A stretch of 64,000 nucleotides of DNA from Malus domestica (lineage: Eukaryota > Streptophyta > Magnoliopsida > Rosales > Rosaceae). Made by a program: the position numbers and the translations under genes. A model generated the notes under the pieces. It ran no database searches. It worked only from the letters and a program-made list of their open reading frames with translations, and had not been told where the DNA came from. Below, piece after piece: positions 47,388-60,080 of this stretch. Where the stretch lies: the NCBI RefSeq assembly GCF_042453785.1, contig NC_091668.1, forward strand, positions 30,443,501-30,507,500, given 5' to 3'. Each line of letters begins with the position of its first letter. The stretch's first letter is position 1.

Positions 47388-47806
47388 TAAATTCAGTATC
47401 TCCCTGTATTTTTCTTCCTAAGATTTTGGGTCCGCGGCCACACAAACACACGCACATACAAGCGATCCACGTGTCTATTTTCCGCTGCCACAACAGAAAG
47501 TAGCAGTAGCTACTAGGCCAGAGGTAGGACTTTCGCGAATCATAAACACTTCTTCTAACTACGTAATGCCTAAATCAGAGGAAAAAAACTTGACAATTGC
47601 CTTTGAAACTGAAGATGTTCCCATAAACTTGTCGATAAAAAATGCACGATTACATGACATGAAGAGTGACGAAAAGGTCGTGAGAAAAACTACGTTATAT
47701 TTGTAAAATCTTACAAATAAGATTCAAAACCCAAGACCAATTCTGATATCCAAAACCATCTCTTTCCCGGTTTTAGGGGTGGACCAAGACGAGAGCGTGT
47801 GCTTCA

Positions 47807-49940
47807 TCATTTAGAAACAACCTGCCATAGAAGAGACGAGATGAGATGACAACATATGTTTTATCTTCCAGAAAATGGTACAAAGAGAACATGACATACC
47901 TTCTTTCGGTCGGTCTTCCTTTTCTTTGGAGCAGGCTCCTCACTACTACCCACCTGCCAGGAACCAAAAACATGTGCAATATTAACAACTAAATCAACCA
48001 CAAAGAAATGCAGGCACGATGAAATGTCAAGTACCATCATGAAGAAAACAAAAAACAATTACGAACAAGCTTCTAACAGTGAAAAGAATATATACAACTG
48101 TAAATAGGACCAGATTCTTACAATTTCTGGGCATTTATAATCAATACCAGCAGCCTCAATTTTCTTTTGACGCTTCAGATCTCTCTTCACAATCTTCCCC
48201 ATTAACTTCTTGTGCTCTTCCACTGTTCTTTCCTGAAAAATCACCACCCAACAAGGAAAAGGTTAATGAGTTGAAAGTCCTTGCAGGTTTGTTGTGCAAT
48301 GTCAAATGGGAGAACTTGCTAGAAGTTGCGTTTCATGTCTTCACTGAATACCTTGTCTTGTCTCTTCCGCTCAATTTGAACCCAGTTCACGGGTCTGACT
48401 CGGTAGTTGAAACCTTTCCATCTAAAGTCAAACAAGACACCAATGGTGAGCATTTACAGCAACAAAAGTTATCAGTAAGGGGGAACGCAAGAAATTCTCA
48501 ACCCAGCAACCAACGTACAATTGAACCACTGATCCTTGGCCCTACCTTTTCCCTCCGCTAGTTTGATGAATGATCTATTTTTCATAACATTGAATTTAAA
48601 CCCTGAAACTTTTTTCCTACAATAAAAGTCCCCCTTAACTTTGCTCGCATCTTTTCCCTCCATTCCTATTTATAGTTTTTCACTGTTCTCAGTTTCAAGT
48701 GACACAGAAAACTGAACGTGAAATGATTACCACTTGAGATTCAAAGCACACAGATGAACCAAGTCGTAAGATAAATCTTTTAAAGAACCATTGAACAGCT
48801 TAACCACATTAATACACATTAGATTTACTATAAACAAAACTATCTTTGATGCCAAACTAACTCTCATATCATAATAAAAGATAAACAAATAATTACTTAC
48901 AATTTCGGGTGAACTTTCTGCGGAGGAATAAGATGGACTTGCAACACGTGTTCGAACAACAAATAGTTATGCATAGTGTCAGCTACAACTTTCGCCACCT
49001 GCAAACAGGGTAGTGTTAGCACCGCAAAAAAAAAAAAGGAAACATTTGGGAGTTTAGATAATAAATTCCAAGAAATTGAATACAACCTGAGGGTCTTCAA
49101 ACTCAATGAAGCCAAAATGCTTTGATTTCCCTGTCTATTGAACATAAGATGAAAGAAAAAAAGAGTTAAAATATGTCAAAAACATAATAATTCCTGTAAC
49201 TATGATACTGCATACTAAATGAAAGGGATCTTTTATCTGCAATTATTCACAAGTCAGGGAGGAAAGAAGGAGTTGTAGAACTACGTTCAAGAGTGATAAA
49301 CATTATACTTATCTTCAGTTACAAGGAGCTAAAGATGTTTCAATTGGGAACTTAAAAAATAGGGAAAACATATATATAGTGACACAGTTGTGGTCCAGCA
49401 GCCTAACCTTTTTGTTACGCGCAATTCTTAATTTCTTAATCGAACCAAATTGCCCAAAAAATCCTGTGAAAAACATCCAATCAGCAGTTTTAGCAGGTAC
49501 ACAATTACAAACATAGCAATAACCTTGAGCACATATTACAAAACATTTGTTCTTCATTCAAATACATCATATTTGACAATCTCTATTGCACACCTTCCAT
49601 TTCTTTCTCATAGAAGCCATGAGGTATCCGACCAATGTATAAAACTGTAGCAACATCCTCCGTAGGCTTTTCTTGGGGGAGTTTCCGTGCTGGACCGCCT
49701 TCTAATGGCTTAACGCATAAATTCACCACCAAAACAATAAATAACACAACCAAAAGTGAAAGGGAAATAAATAAATAGGATTAAATTAAGCATTACCAAG
49801 AAATCAGCAGCGGTAGAAGCAGTAACAATTGCAGTAGCAGGAGGAGCAGCAGCTTCTTTATTTTTGTGAGAAGAAGCTGTTAACTGAGCAGAGGCTTTGC
49901 TCAATTGCTTTTTCATCGCCTTTTTCGCCTTGGCCCCCAT
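47807..49940 (-). CDS. NIFK/Nop15-like nucleolar RRM protein
   Basis: Nine exons: 49797-49940, 49594-49708, 49408-49463, 49087-49134, 48901-48998, 48352-48421, 48122-48232, 47900-47953 and 47807-47821. All have GT-AG junctions, and they join to 236 residues. A basic, Ala-rich N-terminus precedes one RRM with RNP2 VLYIGRIP and RNP1 KHFGFIEF. After it come LQVHLIPPQKVHPKLWKGF and a lysine-rich C-terminal helix (KLMGKIVKRDLKRQKKI) ending near PAPKKRKTDRKK, a likely nuclear/nucleolar signal. This order fits the MKI67-FHA-interacting nucleolar phosphoprotein and yeast Nop15 family, which acts in 60S ribosome assembly. The last exon encodes only VVSK and the stop. Confidence 0.88.
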
Positions 49941-50595
49941 CTCGCTGCTGCGAATAATGCAATAATCGGATACTAATCTCAAACGAAATGAAATTGAAAA
50001 TTTTAATTTGGACAAAATTCATATACCAACTACAAGAAATTGACAACATTTACATGAGTGCTGCAAGCACGAAAAAACTCCCAAACAAACTCACGTAATC
50101 AAAATCCAATGAATCTAAACGAGCTCCAATTTCTTTTTATCTCGAATTTCCCACCGATTTTCTCAGCAAACAAACAGAAATTTAGGATTCATGAGAGAGC
50201 AAGCAAACGTCATAACTTGAAGGAATCCGAGATTACTATTCCGTGATAAAAATTAAAGCACAAAACGTAACAAAAATCACCGCTAATTACAGAACATATA
50301 TATGTATACGTATATGTACATATATATATATAGAGAGAGAGAGTAGGGTGTACCTTCACCTGGAGAAAATAGAGCTAGGGTTTTTCTGTGTAAAGAAGAA
50401 GACTGGGAGTCTGAAAGTGGAGGAGGAGGGGAAGGAAAGAGGCGGGTTTTAGGTTAAGGTTTTTCTGTTTTATTTTTTTGGTCGACTTCGCTTTCTCAAA
50501 GGCCTTGGGCTTGGTCTTGGGCTTGGGTTTCGGCTCGGGCTTTAGGTCATGTTTAAGCAAAGCTGGAAAAATCACACCAAAAGAGGAAGAAGAGC

Positions 50596-50720
50596 AGGCA
50601 TATGGTAACTCAGATGGTTAAGGACATTGATTTTTTGCATCCGAGATTTCGAGTTTGAATCCTTCTCCCAGTTGTTTAATGAACATTTTCGGTTGTGAGC
50701 AAGTTCTCATTGGTGACTAC
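50596..50720 (+). repeat. tRNA-derived SINE upstream of the RRM gene
   Basis: TGGTAACTCAGATGGTTAAGG resembles a Pol III A box region, and GAGTTTGAATCC (50649-50660) a B box, at normal spacing. The head looks like a tRNA gene but lacks a cloverleaf. The 3' end and target duplication are not defined. Confidence 0.6.
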
Positions 50721-50945
50721 TTTTTTACTTTTAAATAAACGAAATATGTATAGATACGTGACGATGTCTTGTTGAAAAATATCAATTAAACTGGTTTGTG
50801 AACGTGAAAATACATTTTTACCCTTTTATTTTAACAAACATTTTGACAAAAATGACATTTTCAATTTGTGCTATATTACTAACCTCTTTGCCACGAGGGT
50901 TTAAATATCACAGGAGTTATCTTTCAACAAGTCTCTTGTGGAGCA

Positions 50946-51270
50946 ATTAACTAGTTTGAGCTCTACCGCCGCCATGTATTTGCTCCTTAATTATCAAGCC
51001 TGAACTAGTCGTAATTTTACTCATAGAATTGAGATTTATGTCATGCATACGGCATTTTGTTATGGTTTTACATTTTCTTTGTGGTGTTATGCATGTGAAT
51101 AAGTGACAAGCGTGACGAGTACACAAAGAAGAGAATGAATGCGATAAATTAATGATGAGTTCGAGCTCTACCGTCATCATTCCCATTCCATATTGTGATT
51201 CAAAATGTCTTAATTTTGAACCTTGGTGACATTTTTTCTCTATGGGCAGTAGTACACTTTTCTTTTAGTT
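50946..51270. other. Spacer before the F-box pseudogene
   Basis: There is no gene. TCTTGTGGAGCAATTAAC at 50934-50951 recurs at 52217-52234, bracketing the pseudogene. TTCGAGCTCTACCG...ATCAT-type sequence is also repeated locally (about 50957 and 51159). Confidence 0.5.
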
Positions 51271-52126
51271 TTGACCCTCATGTCACGAATGTTTACGAGG
51301 AGAGGAGGTCTCGAGTACTTTTCGTGTAACTGTCCAGCTCTCAAACGATTGGCAATATATGATATTCCAGATTTGCGTATACTGAGAGTTGTTGGTCTGT
51401 CAATTCCATTGAAGTACTTGGTGATAAAAGATTGTGACAATATCGAAAGCATTGTGATACGTGATGCAAATCTTGTTTCATTCACTTATTCTGGACATAA
51501 GATGAACTTGATTATTAGAAATGTACCGCTGCTCGCGGAAGTATCCATTGTGCAGGGGTACACTAAATGTGATTTTCTCGATGTTGCCTTCACCCAACTT
51601 GAATCTTGTTCTCAGTTACACATTCTCAAGCTGCTCAAGTATATTCCCTACAACAAGTATCGCGTTTTTTCCTATCTTCTCAAGTCTCAAGCAACTGGAA
51701 ATTTGTGTTACAGATAAAGATTAGTGGCGTCTTCATCAATTAACGTCCTTCATTGAGGCATCTCCTTGCTTGCACAAACTTGTGTTGTTCTTGGAACACT
51801 CATCTTTTGCTGTTGAAAGAAAAATATTCAAGAGAGCCGAGTGCTCCCATCGTTGCCTCAAGGTTGTGGAAATGCTAAGGTACTATGGTCGCAGAGGTGA
51901 TGCTCGACTTGTCAAGTACTTGACAAAGGCTGCTGTCAACTTGGAGGAAATTGGTGTTAGTCCTATCGAGAGCTTTTATTACCTTGACACAGACGAGAAA
52001 CGGGAAGAATTGGAAAGTGATCGTGCAAGGAAGGATCGTGCTACGAAAGAGCTGAAACAAGTAGTGCCATCAACTGTAAAGGTGGTAAGCTTGAAGGAAG
52101 CAAGAGCTGCAGTGCTGGTATTATAA
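51271..52126 (+). pseudogene. F-box/FBD/LRR protein, 5'-truncated and frameshifted
   Basis: The frame 51271-51717 carries plant F-box LRR-type sequence (CPALKRLAIYDIPDLRIL, LKYLVIKDCDNIESIVI). After a frameshift and a stop near 51717-51725, the frame to 52126 carries the FBD-type region (CLHKLVLFLEHSSF, SHRCLKVVEMLRYYGRRGDA, AVNLEEIGVSP). No F-box is found upstream. Intact proteins of this family are SCF substrate receptors of about 400-500 residues. Here only the C-terminal half remains, so it should be inactive. Confidence 0.75.
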
Positions 52127-52688
52127 AGAATTTGTGTTGGGATTTGAATTTTTAAGTTGTCTGGCCGTGGAGGCGAGCAAAAGACAGGTTTCCGTGGCCG
52201 GAACAAATGCGCCACAAGCCTCTTGTGGAGCAATTAACCAGTGCAAATGTACCTCTTAAAAGACTACAAATTTTGAAACATATGAACATTTCACAGGCAT
52301 TGCTCTGAGAATTTCGACTGAAAGGAGAAAATAAGCCGTCTTTTTAATTTCAAAGTTGACAAGATGAGGACTTTTAATTCGAGTAAGCGAAAGCGCTTAT
52401 CCTAATTTCACATTCTCTGGTATCGCTTGTACTAGAAACAATATATGACTTGTAACGAAAATACGTACCATATATATAAAATTTGCTCCACTTATGGGAT
52501 TAAACATGAAGAACATACAATTACATCTCGTTTAGCCAGGATTTTCTAAGTGATGAGAGTTGACAATTGGTAACTTCATAAAACGTAAACGCTACTCGTG
52601 AGCCCCGAAAAAGGGCAACGCATAGCCGTTTCTCATAGAATGGCATCACTTTCATACAGCTCCCATTTGAATAGCAATGCTACAATGT
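52127..52688. other. Spacer; probable PURD 3' UTR
   Basis: No gene is seen. The last 150-200 bp before 52689 probably hold the PURD 3' UTR. The rest is unremarkable apart from the repeat at 52217-52234. Confidence 0.5.
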
Positions 52689-55481
52689 TTAACCTCCTGT
52701 CACGAACTGTTTCTGAGGAAGAGGAAGGGCTCTCCAGCCAATATCACGGCGGTAGAACCCTCCTGGCCAATTAATTTCTTCAACGCCTTGATATGCCCGG
52801 TCGCGTGCCTCTTTGAGATCTATTCCCTTGGCAGTCACCCCAAGGACACGCCCTCCAGCAGCAATGAAATTGCCATCTGAATCCAGTGCAGTTCCCGCAT
52901 GAAATACCTTAACAGATGGGGCAACAGCTTCTGCTTCATCAAGGTTCTGGATCACACTTCCCTTCTCATATGATCCTGGGTACCCCTTACTTGCCATTAC
53001 CACCACCATGGCTGACCCAGCCGACCAGTTCAACGACACTTCGCTTAGCTGTCCTCTACAAGCTGCAAGTAGAACTTGTGCCAGATCAGACTCCAAGCGA
53101 ACCATTAAAACCTGTTTATAATTAAAGCCAAACAAGCACCCAGAAATGTTAACATTTTATTCAACACCAACATGATCTAAACAAGACACGACAAATCTCA
53201 ATTTCCCTGCCTCAAATCAACTACTATACAAGATGCTGACCGACCTTTAAGCACAACATTAAGCTATGACATGAAAACCACAAAAAGTAACGGCCACACT
53301 CAAGATGTCGAACAGAATTTATTCTAAGGTATGAGAACAGTGCAAAGAAATGCATGAAAAGGTAACCATATGGTGCACATAACCCACATAATTCATGCCA
53401 AGTAGCACTGGTATAGCATAAAGATTAAGGGGAAAAAACAGCGGCTGAACAAGCAATTGAGGTATATAACCCAAACCAGTAACAGTACACTGAACGTGGA
53501 CATAAACAGGAAGAAAAAATAAGAACAAAAAATCCATCAAAACTTCAAATACCGCATCCAAACGAAATTGGCCTTTTGCAATCATAGTTTCCTGTCTCAC
53601 TAAACTCATTTCAGTTAGTTCCATCTTTTTCCTTTTATATTAATAATACATACTCCCATTCCCACACCAGCCTAACATTTATACTAAGATCAATTCAAAT
53701 TTTCATCAAACTCATTCCACAACCCATTCCTTCAATAAAAAGAAAAGTAATCGGAAAAGAACTGGAGACAGACATAGATGACCTTTCAATTACTGAACCT
53801 AAATTGTTGGCTATAAAATTAGCAACAAATTCTTGATAAAGACTTCACAAATGGTAAGAGGAACACGAGGTGCATTAAACAACGATTGTGTGAGAGTTCA
53901 AGTAAATCCTAATCCTCCACATTTAAAATCAACGAATAAAATATATATATATATATATATATATTAGTGGTCTGTTTACTGACCTGACACTCTGGATCGC
54001 CAAAACGCACATTGTACTCTATCAGTTTAGGTAAGCCAGACTTCTTTTCGATCATGAGTCCAGCATATAAAACCCCAACAAACTTACAGCCCTCGGCTGA
54101 CATGCCTTTCACTGTGGGGTAAATGATGGATTTCATGACTAAATCTTCAAGTTCTTTAGTTAGGATGGGAGCAGGTGAGTATGCACCCATTCCACCAGTA
54201 TTTGGCCCCGTATCGCCATCCCCAACGCGTTTATGGTCCTGAGCAGATTCCAGAGGTATAGCATTCTCTCCATCCACCAGCGCAAAGAAAGATGCTTCTT
54301 CACCTTCCAGATATTCCTCAACAATGACACGACAACCTGCAGACCCAAAAGAACCTTTTACTAGCATTGCGTCAACCGCATCAAAAGCCTCGTTCAAAGT
54401 CATAGCGACAATAACTCCTTTTCCAGCAGCCAATCCATCTGCTTTAACAACAATAGGAACCCCTTGCTCTTGTATATATTGCTTTGCAGCAGACGGGTCT
54501 GTAAACGTTTGATACTGCATCAATTAATCAATGCATTAGTTAACTCTTGTTTGTATGAAAGAAAAGGCAAATTCATTTTAACACGGCATTCGTTTTTCCC
54601 TATCGTTTTCTTGTTCTAATTACAATAATCAAGCAATATTTGAATTAACAACGCTCTTTCGTAACATAATATCAAACGTAATGAACAAACCTTAGCAGTA
54701 GGTATTCTGTACTTGTCGCACAAACTCTTCATGAAGTTCTTGGACCCTTCCAAAGCAGCAGCCTCAGATGAAGGGCCGAAAGCATGGATTCCAGCCTTGA
54801 GCAAATCATTCACGAGACCAGCAACAAGAGGGGCCTCAGGTCCAACAACGACAAGCCCCACACGCCATTTCTGGCAAAATGATATGACTGCCGAGCTATC
54901 AGAGATGTCGATGTCAGAAATACAAGTGGCATCCCCGGAGCTGGATATTCCGGGATTGCCAGGAGCGCAAAAGACGGCGTCACAGGAAGGGGACCGCTTC
55001 AATGCGTAGCAAAGAGCGTGCTCCCTTCCCCCTCCACCAATCACCAAAACAACCACCCGGTCTTCTTCTGTGGTATCAACGATTCAACAAGCAAACAAAA
55101 AACTAGATCATCATACATATATGCATTCATAATTTCTAAAAAATAAAACACCAAAAATCAGAGAAAATTAACCAAAAAATATGAAAACTTGAAGGAAATA
55201 AAATCAAATGAAGTAAATTTAGAGTGGTATTTTTATTTTAATTTTTTGCCAGAATTACCAGGAGCAACAGTAGTGGTTGATTGGGCGCGAAGGGAAAAGG
55301 ACGGCCGTGATTTGTCAGCACGACAGCTGAGAAGGTTGGAAGGGGGGCCCTTGAGATGGCGGCGAGAGCGGATGAGCTCCACAAAGGAGAGGAAAGGCTT
55401 CGGAGAGCAGCGGAGGAAGTGGGTATCGTTGTTGAGCTTGAGAGAAACAGCTCCGGCGAGGTCCAGCGTCGCACAACCCAT
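52689..55481 (-). CDS. PURD: Phosphoribosylamine-glycine ligase (GARS), plastid-targeted
   Basis: Four exons: 55259-55481, 54691-55067, 53984-54514 and 52689-53111, joining to 517 residues. The first about 75 residues are Ser/Arg-rich with few acids, as in a chloroplast transit peptide. The N-domain follows with [13 protein letters not shown]. The ATP-grasp domain has [16 protein letters not shown], the [17 protein letters not shown] stretch, [17 protein letters not shown] and [12 protein letters not shown] (metal and ATP ligands). The C-domain has [15 protein letters not shown] and [10 protein letters not shown]. The enzyme makes glycinamide ribonucleotide, step two of purine synthesis. Exon 1 ends at TCCTG/gtaatt. 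A TA microsatellite (53938-53964) lies in intron 3. Confidence 0.95.
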
Positions 55482-55682
55482 TATTTCCCACGAATCAGAG
55501 AATCTGTCGGGCTGATTTCTCCCTTTTTTGTTCCGAAAATGCCCCTGTATTACCCTGATCGGAGATTAAAGTTGGAAGAAAGAAGAAGAGTAAAGGGAGA
55601 GGAAGACGAGCACGATGACAAATTGACGATGGGTTTGGGGGGTTTTGAGTATGAGGGTTTAAGGCGCTCTAACTAATTAAAA

Positions 55683-55728
<46 letters not shown>

Positions 55729-56521
55729 ATAAATGAGATTTTTATTTTCTGATGGTATAAGTGAATAATTCGGTTAAGCAGTATTCTGCTTAGTTTAAAT
55801 AATATTGTTGTATTAAAAAAATTGAGAACTTTAACAAAAAACTCTTAGTTCAGTTTATTTTAATGAAAAATCATATTTTTACATTAAAAAATTAATTCTA
55901 ATACCATTCACTTTACCCTTTATTTTATTTTTATCATTAAAACTCAAAGTTTTGAAATCATTTTCATTAGTTTTCCTCTAAAAAAAATTGGTTTGTTAGA
56001 AAGTTATAGATAAAGGCATAGGGAAAGTTTAAATTTTTTTTTGTTGGGCATTAATAAAAGCACCCTAAAAACATTAATAATCATCATAGAGAAAAACTTC
56101 GGCGAGCGATTCCTTAACTTTACGACTAGATAGAAAAAATTTGAAATAATCACAGATTTCGAAATTTAAGTTCATCTAATGATGATAAATCGAGTGGTGC
56201 GTATCTTCACTTTTTACATGAAGATTGCAAACCTTATCTCAACTTTCTATAGAGAGGATGTCTTCCAAGATTTTTCGTATCAGAGGTGAGTCTTGAAAAT
56301 GGAGTCTCTACTGCATAAACCTCCATACCATAAATACATTAATGCAGTCCGGCCAAGAAGCTTTCGCTCGTTTGACCAAAGACAGCTCTCGATTTCAAAT
56401 GGTGACAGCTGATAAGTACATAAAGGAAATGTTCCGGCGACAGAAAACAACAGTTGCTTAGGATCTGGGTTAAGATGGCTTCTCCAACTGAAACGGGCTC
56501 ATAACAGTAACTCTGAACGTC
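55482..56521. other. PURD upstream region and spacer
   Basis: The first 200 bp should hold the PURD 5' UTR and promoter. A TA microsatellite is at 55690-55717 and the AT-rich dispersed repeat at 55832-55980. 56100-56521 may be 3' UTR of the FolD exon that follows. No other gene is seen. Confidence 0.5.
55832..55980. repeat. Short AT-rich dispersed repeat, copy 2
   Basis: It is related to 7855-8000: TTTACCCTTTATTTTATTTT, ATTAAAACTCAAAGTTTTGA and CATTTTCATTAGTTTTCCT. Orientation is the same as copy 1. Confidence 0.7.
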
Positions 56522-56691
56522 TCACTGGAAGTTGTGTATTCGTTTTGATGATGCGAGAGTGTTCGAGAGAAGCATCGCTATTGTCATTGGACCCACTCCC
56601 CCAGGAACTGGAGTTATTGCCGAAGCAATCTGGCTGGCCTCCTCATAACAAACATCTCCAACCAGACGATAACCTCGAGGGCTCTTTTTAT
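56522..56691 (-). CDS. FolD-type methylenetetrahydrofolate dehydrogenase/cyclohydrolase, last exon only
   Basis: The exon encodes the C-terminal 55 or so residues: [16 protein letters not shown], then the diagnostic [17 protein letters not shown], ending KRIHNFQ and a stop. It starts right after a good acceptor (TTTTACAAG on the minus strand). FolD enzymes interconvert methylene- and formyl-tetrahydrofolate; the ending resembles plastid FOLD4. No other FolD exon is recognised up to 64000. Either the gene was cut by the retroelements that begin near 56850, or its other exons lie past the window with a very large intron. Coding sequence of this exon is undamaged. Confidence 0.75.
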
Positions 56692-56849
56692 CTTGTAAAA
56701 GAAAATACACACAATGAGGTCAATACCTATGACCTTGAATCAGCAACAAACATCAACATGGCATGACAGAATCATCTAATCTCATTTTTTAAAACACCGA
56801 TTTTCAAAAACCGCTAACAACCAAGTCAGTGCTTCATTTTGTTCACAAA

Positions 56850-58040
56850 TCTTGAAGAAAATCATCCAAAAACATTGCGAAGAGAGAGACAGCGCTTAGT
56901 GTAAACACGGAAATTCCTGCGATGAACGAGACAAGAATACGTGTACAAAATAATATTTGTATTAATGATTTAAGGGTTACAATCTCTTCTACAAATTTAG
57001 CCTCTGATTCTATCTTTGTAATAGGTAGATTTGATGTTGTTGATCCAAAAGGCCGTCGAGGCTTGATCTTTATGATGAACGGATGATGAATGATGAACAC
57101 TTTCTTCAATGACTGTTGGGGCTTGATCTTGAATTAGTGGAAGTTTCTTCAAGGGCCGTTGGGGCTTGATCTTGAAAGGAGAACTTTGACGAAGAACGAA
57201 GAGGACTTTCTTCATTCTTCAAGATTTGCTTGAGAGCTTTAGAGTTTCGAGACTTCAAGGCTTTGGTGTGATGTGAATTCTCTTCCAATTTAGGAGTAGA
57301 GAGAATGTATGTAAAATCCCCCTTATTGCTTGATGGAGAAGCCTATTATAGGATTTGAGAATGAATCACCACCATCCATTTGTTTGGTGAAGTAAGTGGA
57401 TGTTGTAGGCGGGATGATTGTGTTTTGTAGGTAGGATGAGTGTGTGTTGTAGGTGAGGTGAGTGTATGATGTATGTGAAGTGAGCGTATCATGTAGGTGA
57501 AATGAATGGGGGTTATAATTTTAATACAATTGTCAATACTTATTTCATCGAAATTTCAATATCTACAAATGCCCCCACTTCAATGCGCGTTATTTACATG
57601 TGCTTTTCACGTGTAAAAGATGCGTTTTGAAGTCCCTTAATGTAGATGTCGATCCAAGGGCCGTTGAGGCTTAATCTTGAATTAAACTGGGAGTTTCTTC
57701 AAGTTCCGTTGAGGCTTGTTCTTGAATTTTGTTTGAAATTTCTTCAAGGGTCGTTGAGGCTTAATCTTGGATGAAATTTGGACCACAAGGAGCTTCATGT
57801 GGTAGATGATCTTTGGCTTTGGTAATGGATGAATCGGCACGTATTTTGTTGCGCTTGTTGACTTTCCACAGCTTCGATCTTGAACTAGGTTGGAGGGTTT
57901 TATGGTTTCCTCCATATGACTTTCCACAGACTTAATTTTGAACTGGATTTGATTTAAGGGTAGTGGACACTTGATCTTGAATCGGACTTGTGATTTCTTC
58001 AAGGACCGTTGGGGCTTGATCTTGAGTAGTTTTCAGGGTT
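56850..58040. repeat. LTR-like block with degenerate 50-60-bp repeats
   Basis: TTCTTCAAGGGCCGTTGGGG followed by CTTGATCTTGAA recurs with variation at about 57050, 57112, 57155, 57655, 57700, 57745 and 57995. TTTGTATTAATGATTTAAGGGTTACAATCTCTT-type sequence near 56960 is like LTR sequence of plant elements. The minus-strand frames here are repeat artefacts. I see no polyprotein. Confidence 0.55.
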
Positions 58041-59640
58041 TGAACACCTGGCAGGCAGGCACGAAGCGGAGGTGATGACTTGTTTCTTTGTTCAATCTTT
58101 CTCATTCATATTGAAGAAGGTCAGGGGATAAGGTCAGATGCTGCAAAGAATTTGCTTTGAAAGATCAAGGATGTTCACAGCATTTTCATATAAACCCTAA
58201 GTAGTTTGGTTAACGGTATGATCTTCAAGGGTTATCGAGACTTTGCTCTTCGACGACGGTACCAGCGAAAGATTGTTGAAGCTTCTTGAGCTCTTTGATT
58301 AGAGCAACGACGGCGGGCTTGGATTTGACTTAGACTCCTCCGTCTGGATCATGCAGTTTTACCGACAAGAATGTCCTGCTATAATGATTTGTTCCAGCTC
58401 ATCGTGCTGCATTCTTCTCTGCTTGTTTCTTTCGCCTAGCAAAAGTGGTGCGCAACTTTTTGCCTTTAAATGGTTTTTCAAAGCATCGCTTTTTCGGCCA
58501 TTCATCCATGCTTGGCAGCTTCAGTGTAAAGAGTCAACATCATATCAACTGTCATGAAGTATTCGCTGAGGAAATTCGAGACCCGTCGACAATTGAAGAT
58601 GAGTGCTCGAGAGCAATGCTAGGTAAGCAACCATGCAAAGGTTCCGGGTAATCAGTTCCTGATCGGACGTTTAATTTCAGGTTCCGACTGATTGCTTCAT
58701 TTCTCCTTGTTCTGCAGACAATAGCAAGGGCAAATGAAAGGATAGGGGAAAAGCATGCTATGAGATATCTTTGTTTTCGACCTTGATGATATGAGATACT
58801 TTTGCTTTTGAAGAAGTAGCAAATGATCAGCACATGTATTTGTTACACTTGTCTCCACATGCTTCGATGCATCATTTTCACTTGCCTCTGACAGGCATCT
58901 GGTATCTTCTTTGGAAGCATAAGATGTTGAAACAATGGGTACTTCGAGAGCAGTGCTAGGTGAGCAATCAGGGAAGGGGTTCCAGGCATTCGGTTCCAAA
59001 TTGGAAGGTTGATTCCAAGTGCCGGCTGATTGCTCTATTTCTCATTGCCCTACAGATAAGAATGAGGACAAAGAAAATGATAGGGAGAAAGTATGCTATG
59101 AGATATTCTTGCTTTCAATCCTAGTGATATGAGATACCTTTGCTCTGGTGTGACTTGGTTGAAGAGGTGTTTCCAGGGAGGAAGAAAACTGAGTATGTTG
59201 AGAGGTTTAGTTGTAGATGTATTTTTGGCAAGGAAGAAGGGTAAGGAGTTTGTATTTTCAGGGAGGAAGAAAACTGAGTATGTTGAAGAGTTTGGTTGCA
59301 TATGCATTCGGTAAGGAAGAAGAGTCAGGCGTTTTGGATGTGTGCCTTGCTATAGAGGATGAAGGTCGAATTATATAATGCTTTCCCAATAGCAAGTGGC
59401 AGTGCGGATGCAGCCTTGTCACCCACGCTTGTTGGCCAAAAGTGATGGTAGTTGGAATAATGGACTTCGCACGTTTTCAACTTTGTCAGTGATATTTGAC
59501 AAAGTTGCACGTGATAGCCGAAAGTTGAGATTGTGTCTGAAAAGTGTTGACAGACTTTACGCAGGAAAATCCGGGTTTTGAAATTCGAAGAGTGGTGTCT
59601 CTTCGATTTTTTGAACAAGTGGTTGTGTTGCCTCTTCTTT
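58041..59640 (+). mobile_element. Non-autonomous retroelement body, left copy (family of element A)
   Basis: The segment precedes a coiled-coil ORF on the plus strand. CTTGTCTCCACATGCTTC (58843) and GGCATCTGGTATCTTC match, in inverse orientation, the region 20450-20530 of element A. Two related blocks with TATGAGATAT...TTTGCTT alternate at 58760-58810 and 59095-59140. GGGAGGAAGAAAACTGAGTA is repeated at 59177 and 59261. No gag-pol is visible. Confidence 0.55.
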
Positions 59641-59647
59641 TAAAGAG

Positions 59648-60080
59648 GTGTCAATTGTATTCAACATGCACATTTTGAAGATTGCCTGTTTCCAGGCTCT
59701 TAGTGTCCAGTGTGCAAACTCTGTTTCCAACATAGGACAACGCTTACTTGTTCAAACTCGCCAAGTTGAATCATTGACAGCCAAGGTGGCAGCTTTTAGT
59801 CAAGAGATCAGAGCTCAAGCGCGAGAATAAAGAGTTGCATGTGCTTGCAAATAGTTATTCGATGGGCATGAAGATGAAGCTTGATCAGCTGCTAGACTCC
59901 GAAGGTCGAATTCAAAGTGACCATCAAAAGTTTGTGGATGTATTCCAGGGGTACTTTTTGCCTTCGTCATCTGAAGTTCGACCAAATATTGAGGCTCCGA
60001 ATAATCTATCTTCAGTGCCTCCCTTTTCTAGGGTTCCACCGAGTACTAAGGCTTCAAGTACTGAGGCTTCACATAAGTGA
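59648..60080 (+). pseudogene. Coiled-coil ORF of the retroelement, left arm, truncated and frameshifted
   Basis: The frame starts at the point where the right arm and element A are at residue about 80 (LSVQCANSVSNIGQRLL). The coiled-coil part follows (TRQVESLTAKVAAFSQEI). A one-base frameshift near 59815 separates it from KLDQLLDSEGRIQSDHQKF and the Pro/Ser-rich tail, whose frame is at 59835-60080. The N-terminal third is deleted. It is non-functional as a protein. Confidence 0.7.

Noticed and set aside
57000..58002. Minus-strand frames rich in FKIKPQRPLKK
   Set aside because: They translate degenerate GGCCGTTGGGGCTTGATCTTG repeats and have no independent support.
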